NCBI GenBank assembly: GCA_019671005.1
Contig: CM033732.1
Coordinates: forward strand, 46,117,392 to 46,181,391
Origin: Hibiscus mutabilis
Taxonomy: Eukaryota > Streptophyta > Magnoliopsida > Malvales > Malvaceae
Reading direction: 5' to 3'
Length of the DNA stretch: 64,000 nt
The notes below the pieces were generated by a model. That model worked only from the letters and a program-made list of their open reading frames with translations, had not been told where the DNA came from and searched no databases. The translations under genes and the position numbers were made by a program. Positions within the stretch are counted from its first letter, which is position 1; each line of letters starts with the position of its first letter. Below, piece after piece: positions 22,906-33,650 of the stretch.

Positions 22906-24848
22906 CTAAAAGTCCCTTGGATCAACAACCACATTTCCTAGTTCTCCTACCATCCCTGGGTCATCTTCACAATTGATGGATCCGTTCACTTTCTTCAAGT
23001 ACCACACATCGTCGATTCTCGACATCGATGACTGATGCGGTACATGTTCCGTGAGAGGATCAGAGACCCCTAACTCAGTTATAATCACCTTACAATCCTT
23101 CACATTCTCAGCCAATCTCGATGCGAAGCTCCACGCAGATTTCATCAGCTCCTCAAGCCTCTCCCCTTCACCAAGGAGTCCATAAAGGAACAAGAAACTG
23201 AACGGTTTCTCGAGTGAATTGTCACATATTGGAATCTTAAGACAAGGGAAGATCTTGTCCCTTGCATGGCTCAAGGTCTCATGAAAGAACTTCAATGGAT
23301 GATGAGACTTTTTGAGGTGAATCTTGTAAGCTTCACATGAGTTCCATTTACTAAACATGGCCCAAGAGCTTGGAATCGTACTAATAATATCATCGACGTT
23401 GTCATTCTTCTATTTACTATGCAAACCTATCCATTCATCTTGTTTGAAATAAGACACCCATGTGCCAAGGCTAAGCTTTTCCTTGAGGATTGCTTCAATG
23501 TCTCTCAAATATATGTCTTTGCCTTTAAGCTTGTTGTCATAAAAACAAACGGCTTGCTCTATGTTTAGCTTCTCTACTTTGATGTCTTGAGAAACACTCC
23601 ATTGATGATCCATTGCAAAACTGATTGGTTGTACAAATATCACTAGTGAACTCAAGTGTCTGTAATTGCATTTGGAGGTGAAGAGATTTGTTGAGGCATC
23701 ATTGTTCTTTTCTGTTGCTAAGAATGTGTAGTGTGCTTCATTGTTTATCAACCATTCTTCCATTGCTCTCACAAGTTTTAATCCAATCCCCATTCTCCTA
23801 CATTGGTTAAAAATATACTAATTATTTGCCAAAAATTAGGGTTTCGAGATATATATAGAAGATAAATATTAGTCCACCAACTATCAATACTTCAAATATA
23901 GACGGTAAAACAGATATGAAAGTTACTGGAAAAAGAAAAAAGATCATACTATAATTGATACTCCTATATGCCTAAGTTATTGACTACATTGGTTAAAATA
24001 TACTAATTATTTGCCAAAAATTTGGGTTTTGAGATACATTTCGACATAGACGGTAAAACAGATACTAAAACAAATCATACTATAATTGATATATGCCTAA
24101 GTTCTTATATTTCATGTAGATATATGTTCAAATAGGCTCAAAAAAGTGAAGGAAAAAGAAAGAAAATAAGAGAAGGGAAACTTGGAAGATCACTTGTATT
24201 GTTTCATAGATATAAATAGTGTATATTGTTTTTGAAAAGGGGTTTTGCCCTAGAGACAAGTGATTGGAAAAGATAAACAGTGACTGCACATTGAAACAAG
24301 GGAAGAACATAAAGGAGCTGAGAGAGACAGACTATATACCGATGTCTTGGAGACACTAGAAGACCTAAAATGTAACCCAACTTGAAGTATGTTGATCCAA
24401 ATCTTGTCCCCACATGCTTGATGCAGCCTCGAATCACTCCGGCAAGCTCCCCATTTTCACGCAGCACAGCTACCTGTAGGCCATTTTTTTTCAAGCACAT
24501 CAGCCGCCAATATGCTTCATAGATCATCAACAATGATCTCAAATAGGGACAATGGGTTTCCTCAATAGAAAAAAAGGGGTTTTGTTTCATGAGAGATAAA
24601 GAAGAAACAAGAAAATGATAGCTAAGCTAGGGTTATATGTTGTTGAAGTTGACAGCACTCACCAGCATGAGATGAAGTGGAAAGAACCTAACTCTACACA
24701 AAGGGTCACCCATCATGTTCGTAAAAATGGAGGTCCCCTTATCATTAGACCCTATTTCACAGTTTTTCTCAAGCTTCCCCACCATTTCAATATCCTTTTC
24801 ACCATCAAATTCCCTAACCAGAACCTTATCCTCTACAGTGTCAACCAT
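22906..24848 (-). pseudogene. HLS1-like: HOOKLESS1-like N-acetyltransferase, one in-frame stop
   Basis: HOOKLESS1-family GNAT acetyltransferases act in apical-hook development and ethylene/auxin response. There are three exons: 24848-24663, 24473-24340 and 23797-22906. Clean GT-AG borders (GTGAGT donor after LML; GTATAT donor after SPRH) give 403 residues, close to the family length. Exon 1 has VREFDGEKD and GDPLCRVR. The exon 2/3 join creates RRMGIG, the R/QxxGxG acetyl-CoA motif A. The end is VVDPRDF, the usual C-terminus. Codon 236 is TAG (23412-23410), in frame and followed by a fully open 167-codon tail. The GNAT domain would survive but the C-terminal 168 residues would be lost. The start at 24848 is preferred over the ATG at 24941, which is nearly at the TATA box. 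A sequencing error or recent nonsense allele is possible. Confidence 0.85.
23800..24107. repeat. Tandem duplication in intron 2 of the HLS1-like gene
   Basis: Two diverged copies, from about 23806 and 23990. Both contain ttggttaaaaatatactaa-like text, tttgccaaaaatt and gacggtaaaacagata in the same order. Confidence 0.8.
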
Positions 24849-24943
24849 TGTCTCTCCCTTTGTCTCTAAAAGAAACAAGCTTGGACAATGACTGGATCTT
24901 TCTTGCAATGGGATAACTGCCACAAAAACCCTCACTTTCAATC

Positions 24944-24950
24944 TTATATA
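24944..24950 (-). promoter_or_regulatory. TATA box of the HLS1-like gene
   Basis: TATATAA on the minus strand, 96 bp upstream of the ATG at 24848. This supports that start. Confidence 0.6.
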
Positions 24951-24959
24951 AAAACCTCC

Positions 24960-25840
24960 TGATCAAAGATTTTATGTCCCTTGTGCCTTATGTATGCCCA
25001 ATACTAAAAAATTAAATAGAGTTTACTTTGACCGTTAAGAGCATGTAACTCGTTCCGTGCGTTTTTGTTTCTATTGCATTCTATTTCATTGTATCACTTT
25101 TGTGATATTTGGTAACTACAACCAATACCTCGGTGTCGGTGTCCGGGATAATCCTTTGTTCCATAGTCCCGAGGCTATTTACAACTAGCCAATTAAGAAT
25201 TCTCAGGTGTACTAATACTAATAAATGCCTCAAAGATGTGGTCATCAATTCTCGCGGGCACTTTTAACCTTAAACTCAAAACTTTAAACTTTAAAAACTG
25301 AACATACACCTTAAACCCTAAATATTAATCCAAAATCCAACATTAAACTCAGTTTTTTTAATGTTGGGACATACATAGTAACACCAAGAAGGATAGATGA
25401 TTTCTATACCTTTTCATCCCATGGTGGGTTGTATGAGCTCCACATCACCAAGTTGCATAGAAATTTGATGCAACTTTCGAAGATATAAGCTCCTGTTTTT
25501 CATGTGAAAGCAAATTTGGCCATTTGGTTTTATAATTTACTGGACGAGTGAAAGAAAGATAGCAGGTGGCAGTGTTTCAGAGAGGAAGAAAGAGTCGTTT
25601 TCTAATTTAACAAGGACAATGAGTGGTAAACCGGCTACATGGCCTGCACCGCAAAATAGGAACATTGTTGTCATCAAGTGATTCACTGAATCTTTGCAAT
25701 CATTCACATGTTCTTTCTAGATTTGCCCTCTCCCTCCATTTCTTGTGTTCAAAATATCAAGGACAACTCAATCGATAGCTATCTACATAAGAGCTGCTTA
25801 TTAATTACTTGATCATGATATATAGTATTGATTACGGTTA
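24960..25840. other. Non-coding upstream region of the HLS1-like gene
   Basis: No ORF or RNA recognised. About 25260-25400 contains CCTAAA-like and TTTAATGTTGGGACATA repeat text, shared with the MITE debris near 22200 and 55300. Confidence 0.5.
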
Positions 25841-26925
25841 TATTTGGCAATTAGCGGATAATTAATAGTTAATAGTAGATTATATTAGCTGATAATTGAT
25901 AGTTGATTTGACTAGCGGATTGTATAAAAGTGTTTGAAAAATTAACTGATAACTGTTTGATTATTTAAACAAAGCAAAATGACATATAAGGACATAATTA
26001 TTTTCGATACTTGTTTGATTAGCTTATCAGTTATCAATATTTTATATCTATTAATATTAATTAGATTATGAAAAATAATTTTTTAATATAATATTACTTA
26101 GGGGTGTATACGGTTCGGTTTCGGTTTAATTCACTAAACTATTTTAGTAACCATGGTTTTTGGTTCGGTTAACCTCGGTTTTCAGTTTTTCCATATTAAC
26201 ATTAGTTTTTGAAATTATGTAATTTATTTTGACAAAATAGCTTTATTTGATGACTTTTAAACATTAAAAAGTTAGAGTTTTAAAGTATTTTTCATAAATA
26301 TTTATTAAAAACTTAATTTTTAAGTAAAAAATAATAATTAAAAATGCATCTATAGTATTGTAAGTATAAAATACTTATTTTTACATTATAAAAATAATTA
26401 TAAATTAAATAAAAATTTAAATTCGGTTTGATTCGGTTAACCACTGTTCGTAAACTTATGAACCATAAACCGTCCAAACGCCTCGGTTCGGATCGGTTTT
26501 CGATTTTGCGGTTAACCATGCTCAGCCTTAATATTACTAAGCATATTTGGAGGATCTATATATTAATTTATATAATTATTTTTAATATAATATAATTAAT
26601 TATTATTTAAATACAAATATAAATGTGTGAGAATAAAAAAACAAAAAGTATTAGTATACGAATGTCACAATGTAAATACGTGAGGGTGAAGAAGTAAAAT
26701 AGAAAAGGTTAAATTTGGGTTATTTGGAGATTTTTGATAATTGTTAATGATAAAAGGGCCTTTATAACTCTAATGTCAAAATCTCTATTTTCAAAAGGCT
26801 CATATTAACAGTTTTTTTTAAATTAGAGGTTTCACCCAATCCACTATTCACCAAACATTCAAATTAGCGGATTTGACCGGTTAAACCTCTAATTTTAGCT
26901 CAAACCTCTAATTTTGGCTCAAACT
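25841..26925. mobile_element. hAT-like MITE, copy M1 (with nested insert)
   Basis: The left end TTTGGCAATTAGCGGAT and the body (caaaatgacatataaggaca, ttaatattaattagattatg) match copy M2 at 26942. A 431-bp element is nested inside. The right end with CAAACCTCTAATTTTAGCTC also matches M2. TTTGGCAA-type ends suggest hAT. No transposase is present. Confidence 0.65.
26099..26529. mobile_element. GGTTCGGTT-type MITE nested in M1
   Basis: It begins TAGGGGTGTATACGGTTCGG and ends with the complement-like GGTTAACCATGCTCAGCCTT. A 9-bp duplication aatattact flanks it (26090-26098, 26530-26538). M2 has the uninterrupted sequence at the matching site, which confirms the insertion. Confidence 0.8.
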
Positions 26926-26941
26926 GAAATGGCCTATGTCC

Positions 26942-27729
26942 TTGTTTGGCAACTAACGAATATCTGATAGCGGATTACATTAGCTAATAGCGATTTGCTG
27001 ATATCATTAGCTGATTTGACTAGCTGATCGTATAAAACTATTTGGTAAAATTAACTGATAGCTTATAGCTGTTTGATTATTTGAACAAGCAAAATGACAT
27101 ATAAGGACATGATTATTTTTTATACTTGTTTGAATAATTTATTAGTTATTAACGTTTTGTATCTATTAATATTAATTAGATTATGAAAATTATTTTTTTA
27201 ATATCATTACTGAGCATATATGAGTGATGTACATATTAATTTTTATTTGTAAAATTATATTTTAATATAATTTTAATACTTATTAAATTTAGATGTATAT
27301 ATTATTTTTTATTTATGAAATTATATTTTGAATATAATTTTATTAATTATTAAATTTAGCTGTATATATTAATTTCTTGTTTATAAAATTATATTTTAAA
27401 TATAATTTTATTAGTTATTAAATTTATGTTTATTAATTTATTAATTTAATTTCTTATTTATGAAATTATTTTTAAAATTTTATTAGTTATTCAAATTTAT
27501 TTTATTTATATATTTTTTATAATTATCAAGGATAAAATAGTCTTTACAAGTCTTTTATCCAAACCTCTAACTCAAAAAGCTGGAGCTTTTTTCATAATGT
27601 GAGGTTTCACCTCAATCCGCTATTACAATCTTCTATTTACCAAACATCCTAATTAGCGGATTTGACTGGTCAAACCTCTAAAAATACTTCAAACCTCTAA
27701 TTTTAGCTCAAAAAGTTATTTACAAACAA
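26942..27729. mobile_element. hAT-like MITE, copy M2
   Basis: Its inverted ends are CTTGTTTGGCAACTAA and, on the other strand at the right, CTTGTTTGTAAATAAC. The interior has AT-rich internal repeats of about 65 bp (ttatttatgaaattatattttaa units at 27250-27480). Confidence 0.65.
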
Positions 27730-28133
27730 GGCCCGTATATCCTTCCAAACATTTTTGGTTTAATTCAAGTTTAGCCCCTGACAATTTAAACCTTTTTTAA
27801 ATAAGCCTTTGCCCCGGAGGTTTGGGGGCTACAACAGCTTTTTCTTGAACTGGAACTGATTGTTTGTTTTGCATATATATATATATATATATATATATGA
27901 ATCAGAGGTTGAAGGTTCGAAAAGAGATAGCCGGGTACAGCAAATTGGAGCTAGCCACGATGCTAAAATCCGAGTTAGTGGGATGTTGGTATTCGGCTTG
28001 TTGTTTATGCAGCTAATATATTCCCTGCTATTTCCCAATTTTTCATAGCTGAAACTAATCTGAATTCCATATGAGAATCCCATGTGATCACAAGGCTTGA
28101 CCTGCAGGCTGTCTAACTACCTATATATATATA

Positions 28134-28356
28134 TAGGGATAGAATCCGGTTATACAGTACACAAAATTTTAAGTTTTATACATTTTTTGGATAGTTGGAT
28201 GGGGGAAACGAATAGCTGAGATTAACAGTAAAAAATGTGAAGATTATCACTTGAAAAAAAATTAAGGAGTTAATCTCATCTATCAATTTCTCCCATCCAA
28301 CGATCTAAAAAATTTGTAAAACTTAAAATTTTTTATACTGTGTAAGTGAATCATAA

Positions 28357-28359
<3 letters not shown>
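28134..28359. mobile_element. Palindromic MITE
   Basis: The left arm tatacagtacacaaaattt pairs with the right arm aaattttttatactgtgta; ggatagttggatggg pairs with cccatccaacgatc. The loop is near 28245. AT microsatellites border both sides. Confidence 0.75.

Positions 28360-28397
<38 letters not shown>
28360..28397. repeat. (TA)n microsatellite
   Basis: About 38 bp of TA repeat. A similar run lies at 27873-27898. Confidence 0.95.
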
Positions 28398-28400
<3 letters not shown>

Positions 28401-29440
28401 GCATCTATCATCAATGATAAATCACATCCCAAAGCTGTTCTTTGAAAAGCAGTCGTGGAGTTTATCATTGCTCTTTCTTTTGTCCTTTAACCTACATTAC
28501 AAAACTCCCAACATTTGGCTGCACCTTTTCACTATATACTGTATATTAAATGTTAGATATGGGTATGTGTTAGAGTTATGATCCAAGTTTTATTTTGGAT
28601 AGGCATGCACATTTATAAAAAATGGTGACAAAAATGGGGCATGCTCAGAATTGATATGTCAACCCAGGCCCGCGGTAACGGAACTAATCAATCCGTGTGG
28701 ACTCTACTTCACCCTTTTAAATATATGTCTAAGAGTGAGAATTCAATTTGAGTAAAATTACTTTCTATGCAAGTTTCTTTTGTAACCAAACAACTTATCC
28801 ATATAAATAGACATTATGGATTATGGTTAAAATCATTAGTTGTAATCTCTTTCGATAGTGAAATTTTCTATACAAATTTCTTTGTAATTAGACAACATAT
28901 CCCTATAAATAAATATTAGGGATTATGGTTAAAGTCATCAGTTGCAATCCCTTTCGATAGTAAAATTTTTTTCCCATATACCTGTGATTTTTCTTTCTTG
29001 AGTTTTTCACGTAAATCAAGATGCTTGTTTTCTTTTCTACATTTATGATCATTTGTTTTTCACCATTATCGTTCTGATTATTATAATCGTATGCATTAGG
29101 CACACATATTCAATTAAAAAACATTTATTCACATATGGGAAGCTTTTTGAAAGTGGTAGAAAATAGATAACATGGATTTTCATCATGGCGGAACATCGGG
29201 TGGGCCTAAGGGACCTAGCTCCCCATTTTTATGGGTTAATTGCATTTTTAACCCCTGAAAGTTTTAAAATTATTAAAATTAAGTTTTGGTCCCTCTCAAA
29301 AATTTTTGTTTATTTTTTTAAAACCCTGTCAGTTTTGACGTTAATGGAATTAAATTTTGTCAAATTTTCTGGTTTAATTATTTTTTTAAGATATGATAAT
29401 TTTGAAATTAGAGATTAAATCTCAACTCACTATTTTTTTT
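28398..29440. other. Non-coding spacer
   Basis: No gene seen. Two similar segments, about 28740-28860 and 28860-28970, both carry gaaattttctatgcaa-like and tatccctataaata text, a weak tandem duplication. About 29225-29420 looks like a MITE fragment (gggttaattgcatttttaa). Confidence 0.5.
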
Positions 29441-29449
29441 AAAAAAGGT

Positions 29450-30260
29450 TGGCATGCATTGAAACAAAACAAGAACAAATTACAGGAAAAGGATCACCAA
29501 ACAAAGATCCTAGAGAAACAAGGGGTCGGGAGAGAAGTCGCAAGCAACAACAGCAACAAAGACCGAGCAAAACACAAACACAACCAACACAACAAAAAAT
29601 GCAGATCACAAAACAGAGAACAAAAACACAGAAAAAAGAACAAAGACAAATAAGACCACCAACAGAGGTCGAGACGAAGAGCAAGCCAGCATCATATCTT
29701 CATCTGTATGCCAAATTCGCGGACACGAAAGCATAAGACGTTGAACGAGATGCAGAGAGACGAGCCATCCATAACTATCGCGTCACAGATCTTGAATTGC
29801 TGAAGAGGAATGGTTTCCAAAGGAAGAGGCGTCTGAAGTTTAGTCATCGGTCACTCACCGGAAAGAAATTGAAAAGCCTACACAAAGGAACCCCAAGCCA
29901 CAAAACCCATCATAAAAATGGACAAAAAAAGAAGAAAACAGAAGAAAAAAAAAAGGCAAGGCTCTTCTTCCCTCCCACCTCCACCCTTCCACCACACAAA
30001 AGCAGCCCGAAGTCGGACCGAGGATGCCAGGGAAGACATCAACGAGCAGACCAACAGAGGAAACGAAACAAACGACACAACCGAAAAAGAGAGAGATAGA
30101 AACAAAAAAGAGAAGGGAAAAAGAGGAGAAGCAAAATAAGAGAGATAGGAGGCCAGCCGCCAAAATCGACAGCGGCTGGCCGACGTCGAAAGGGTTAAAA
30201 AGGGTTAGGATTTTCTTTCTTTTTTGAGAGTGGGGAGAGAATTTAGAGAGAGAAGAAAAT
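29450..30260. other. Strand-asymmetric T-poor segment
   Basis: For about 800 bp the plus strand is rich in A, C and G and nearly devoid of T runs. The minus strand is therefore a CT-rich, TCT/TTG-rich leader-like sequence. Long overlapping frames on both strands are composition artefacts. On the minus strand it ends beside an A-run (T8 at about 29431-29438). It could be the 5' part of a retroposed transcript or LINE leader; I cannot identify it. Confidence 0.55.
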
Positions 30261-31575
30261 GACATTCAACCCACTTTTTTAAGGTTATTTTTAGAGGATT
30301 ATTAATATTAAGGATAAATAACTTAATCCATCATATAATTTTATTTTAGTTTCGGCCTCTTCCATAATTTCATCCTAGTTCCGTCCTGATTTTCATGGAA
30401 CATGGGAAGACAATAGTTGATGACATCATAGTATCATCACATATTCTTGTAAACTGATCACTTTTCTTATTCATGGGTTGCCCTTTAAGAAAAAGGCCCA
30501 TCTCGTTATATAAAGAAAAAACTTTATGTAAAATTATATCATAGACCACTCTAGTATTAGTAAAGTTTACAATTAGGCTATTGTGTTCCAAAATTAAGTC
30601 ACGGAATAAATCGATTATAACAATCATGTCAATGTGTTGTTAAATCTGAAACAACGTTAAGAGGTGTATTAAAAAAACTAATTAATTTTGCACATGTGGT
30701 GGCAGTTGATGTCATTTGTGTTTTATTAGGATCGAGGGCTCCATTTAATGATCCGAATAGTGGAGAGGCCATCTTAGGGAGAGGAAGAATATATCTAGAG
30801 ACGGAGACTATTTCACAGTAGACAACATAGATCATGGTTTAGCAAGTTTGAAAGTATGAGGGATTTCATGACTTTTGAGAGAGATTATCAAGAATCTAAT
30901 CCAATAAATTGAACAAGGAGAACATTGTAAATTTTACGGTGAAATTTGGATTTCAGTGACCACGGTAGTCAGTGGACAGACGACTAGCATGACACTAACA
31001 GCTCAATTATAACTTTTTGAAAAACGGTGACCCAATTGTAACTTACTAATAATATAGTGACATTTTGTGAAATTTATTCATAAAAATATGTACATCACGT
31101 AGATTTTGCATGAATAAAATATTATATGATAGATTGTTACTTGAAATTCAACTATAAAACGACATAATTATTACAATCAATTAATTTGAGTAATCAATTG
31201 TAACTTTGAAATACAACGAATGAATTATAAACTTAATAATAAAATAATGACATGGGGTGGGTGTAATTTACCTAAACTTTGATAAGTATTTTATGATAAT
31301 CCCATAAACAAATTAAGAAATTCACACTAAATGTTGTGTACATTCATTATCTAATTGAGAATAAAAAGTATTAAAAAAATTTAAAATGAATAATTTACTA
31401 ATATAATGTTTAGTTTTTTTTCTTAGAACATAACAGTATAACACGAACAACAATAATATACATACCTTACTATATATCTCATGCTTATATCATAATTAAT
31501 GAAGAAAAGCATTACCGTAAACGTTTGAATCAATTGATATAGACTATTCTATTTTTTATATAAAATACATGTCTA
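30261..31575. other. AT-rich non-coding region
   Basis: No gene recognised. The segment about 30310-31260 has taatttacctaaa / ttggatttcagtgaccac repeat text typical of dispersed elements. Confidence 0.5.
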
Positions 31576-31580
31576 TTTTA

Positions 31581-32047
31581 TGTTAGAACCAAACCATAAC
31601 TTAATATGAAATCTAACACAGGATCTATCATGTCAAATCATCAAGAACAATAAACCGAATGCGGAAGCGTAGCTGAATATATCTAATATATTGGAATCCT
31701 TGAATCTGAATCTTGAAAGACTAAATCTTGGTATTAATCTTCCAAGAAGATAAGTTTTCTCTTGACGTAAAACTCTTTGACGGGGAAGGAGAGAATAACA
31801 AGTTAACCTATTTCTTAGGGACCACTACCTCTTTATATAATTGATTTAATAATCAACTATTAAGTATTTATAACTCTGCCCCTCATCAAATTATAAATAC
31901 ATCTTATGGTATCTACACTTTTATTTCCATGACATTTTAATACCCATGACACGCCTAACATAATTAGTCACTTAATTTTGTGTCATACTTTATAATAGCA
32001 ATATACATTATACATATATGCCCACAATTACGGATTTTAATCCAACA
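31581..32047 (-). repeat. 3' LTR of element A
   Basis: 467 bp, TGTTAGAACC...AATCCAACA on the plus strand. The polypurine tract follows at 32048-32058. Confidence 0.92.
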
Positions 32048-33029
32048 ATCTCCCACTTGGGCAACATATGTTTCCCGACAAATGTATAACCTTATGAGCT
32101 CCAAAAATTGTTATTATATAATATGTATTCTATAACAATCTCGTCCATCAACTATATCGGTATAGGATGAAAGCAGCCTTTGTCGTATCAATCATGACAA
32201 GACCCATCAATGGTCACGTATACAAATATAGTCAAATGACATAGATCAATCATGGATGCATAACATGGAAAATTACATGAAATGTGAACCGAACATGTCT
32301 ATTTCCAATTGGTCCTCCTAAACCTTAGTGAGATCAAACTTTACTGAATTTAGAGTGTGCATAAACCAAAAGAACTTTATTTCTGCAAAAAATAATCTTA
32401 AAATATCTTTAAACTAAAGTAACTAAAATTGTGTCTAAAATGGATGAGCATTTTTCCAAAATTACAAACTCCCACTAAAACTGAATATCCTTAAATAACA
32501 TTACACCCACATGAGTAGTGTACTCATGAAAGACCTAGGCTGATAGTTTCTTAATAAGCACGCAATTATGGAGTTTGTACCAACATGCTTTATAGACACA
32601 CAACCACTCTGAATTTTCTTTAACAACTAGGAACTTAATATTTATGTGCTTCAATTTTGAAGTGTTCCTATTGTTTATAAAATAAATGAATGCATATTTA
32701 TTGTCACAAAATAACTTAAGTGGTCTCTATCTTCAATCTATAATTAGCAGCCCGTGTGACAAAATTCTTTTGCATCAATATTGTAATAGAATCTAATTCT
32801 GTAAACCTGATGATCTCCAACTTACCAGAACTCTGATATGTGAGCATGTATATTTTTTTGTTCTCTAAAAATATCTCATAACCCTATTGGCTGCTATCTT
32901 ATCGTCCATACTAGGGTTGCTTAAATATCTATCTAACATTCCAACAAAATACGTAATATCCTGATGCATACATACTTGAGCATAAATTAGATTCTTAATA
33001 GCTTATGTATAGGGAATCTTTTGCAATTT

Positions 33030-33650
33030 TTTTTCTAAATTTCAAGGTTACTTTTAAGGCGTTGAGTAAGACTTAATTTGTCTCTTTAGCAGTATGAGTA
33101 TCACTTGGTTTACTCCCACTGAACTTATAGTATATACAATTATCAACAAAGTTTATCTCAAAACCGAATGAGATAATCATTGCGATATTTGAAATATCAT
33201 TAATGAGAAACCTAATTAAGCACATAGATATATTTTTAATTTACATATAATAGATTATGTATCATAAGACACAATTCTATGATTGTACCATATAAATAGT
33301 TTCTTCAATGTCGCCATTGAAAATAAATGCTTAGCATCCATCTAATGTAGATCAAGATTAAAATAAATAACAAGAGTCATGATTACCCTAAAAGAGTCTT
33401 TCAATAAAACTGAAGAGAAAGTCTCTAAAATTAATACCTTCTTTTAGAGTATATCCTTTAGATACAAGATGTGTCTTATACTTATCCACATTACCATTTG
33501 CATCCCTCTTGGTGTTAAATATCTATTTACAACCAATTGGTTTGCACCTTCAGGTAAAGGGACAAGTTCCCAAACTTTATTGTCTTACATAAAACCATCC
33601 TCCTTGTATGACATTAATCCACTATTGAGAGTTAGAACTTTTATGGTTTG
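33030..33650 (-). pseudogene. Copia RT remnant of element A, YVDD region deleted
   Basis: The minus strand shows scattered RT text: WELVPLPEGAKPIGCK and FNTKRDANGNVDKYK near 33480-33600, and DNCIYYKFSGSK near 33120-33150 followed at once by PSDT. Stops and frameshifts abound. The segment that should hold the catalytic YVDD between FSGSK and PSDT is absent, exactly as in element B. Confidence 0.8.

Noticed and set aside
24849..24941. ATG at 24941 as the HLS1-like start
   Set aside because: It overlaps the TATA region within a few bases; the ATG at 24848 gives the family N-terminus.
29855..30265. Long overlapping ORFs on both strands, Cys/Phe/Ser-rich or Lys/Arg-rich
   Set aside because: Composition artefacts of a T-poor strand-asymmetric segment; no family resemblance.
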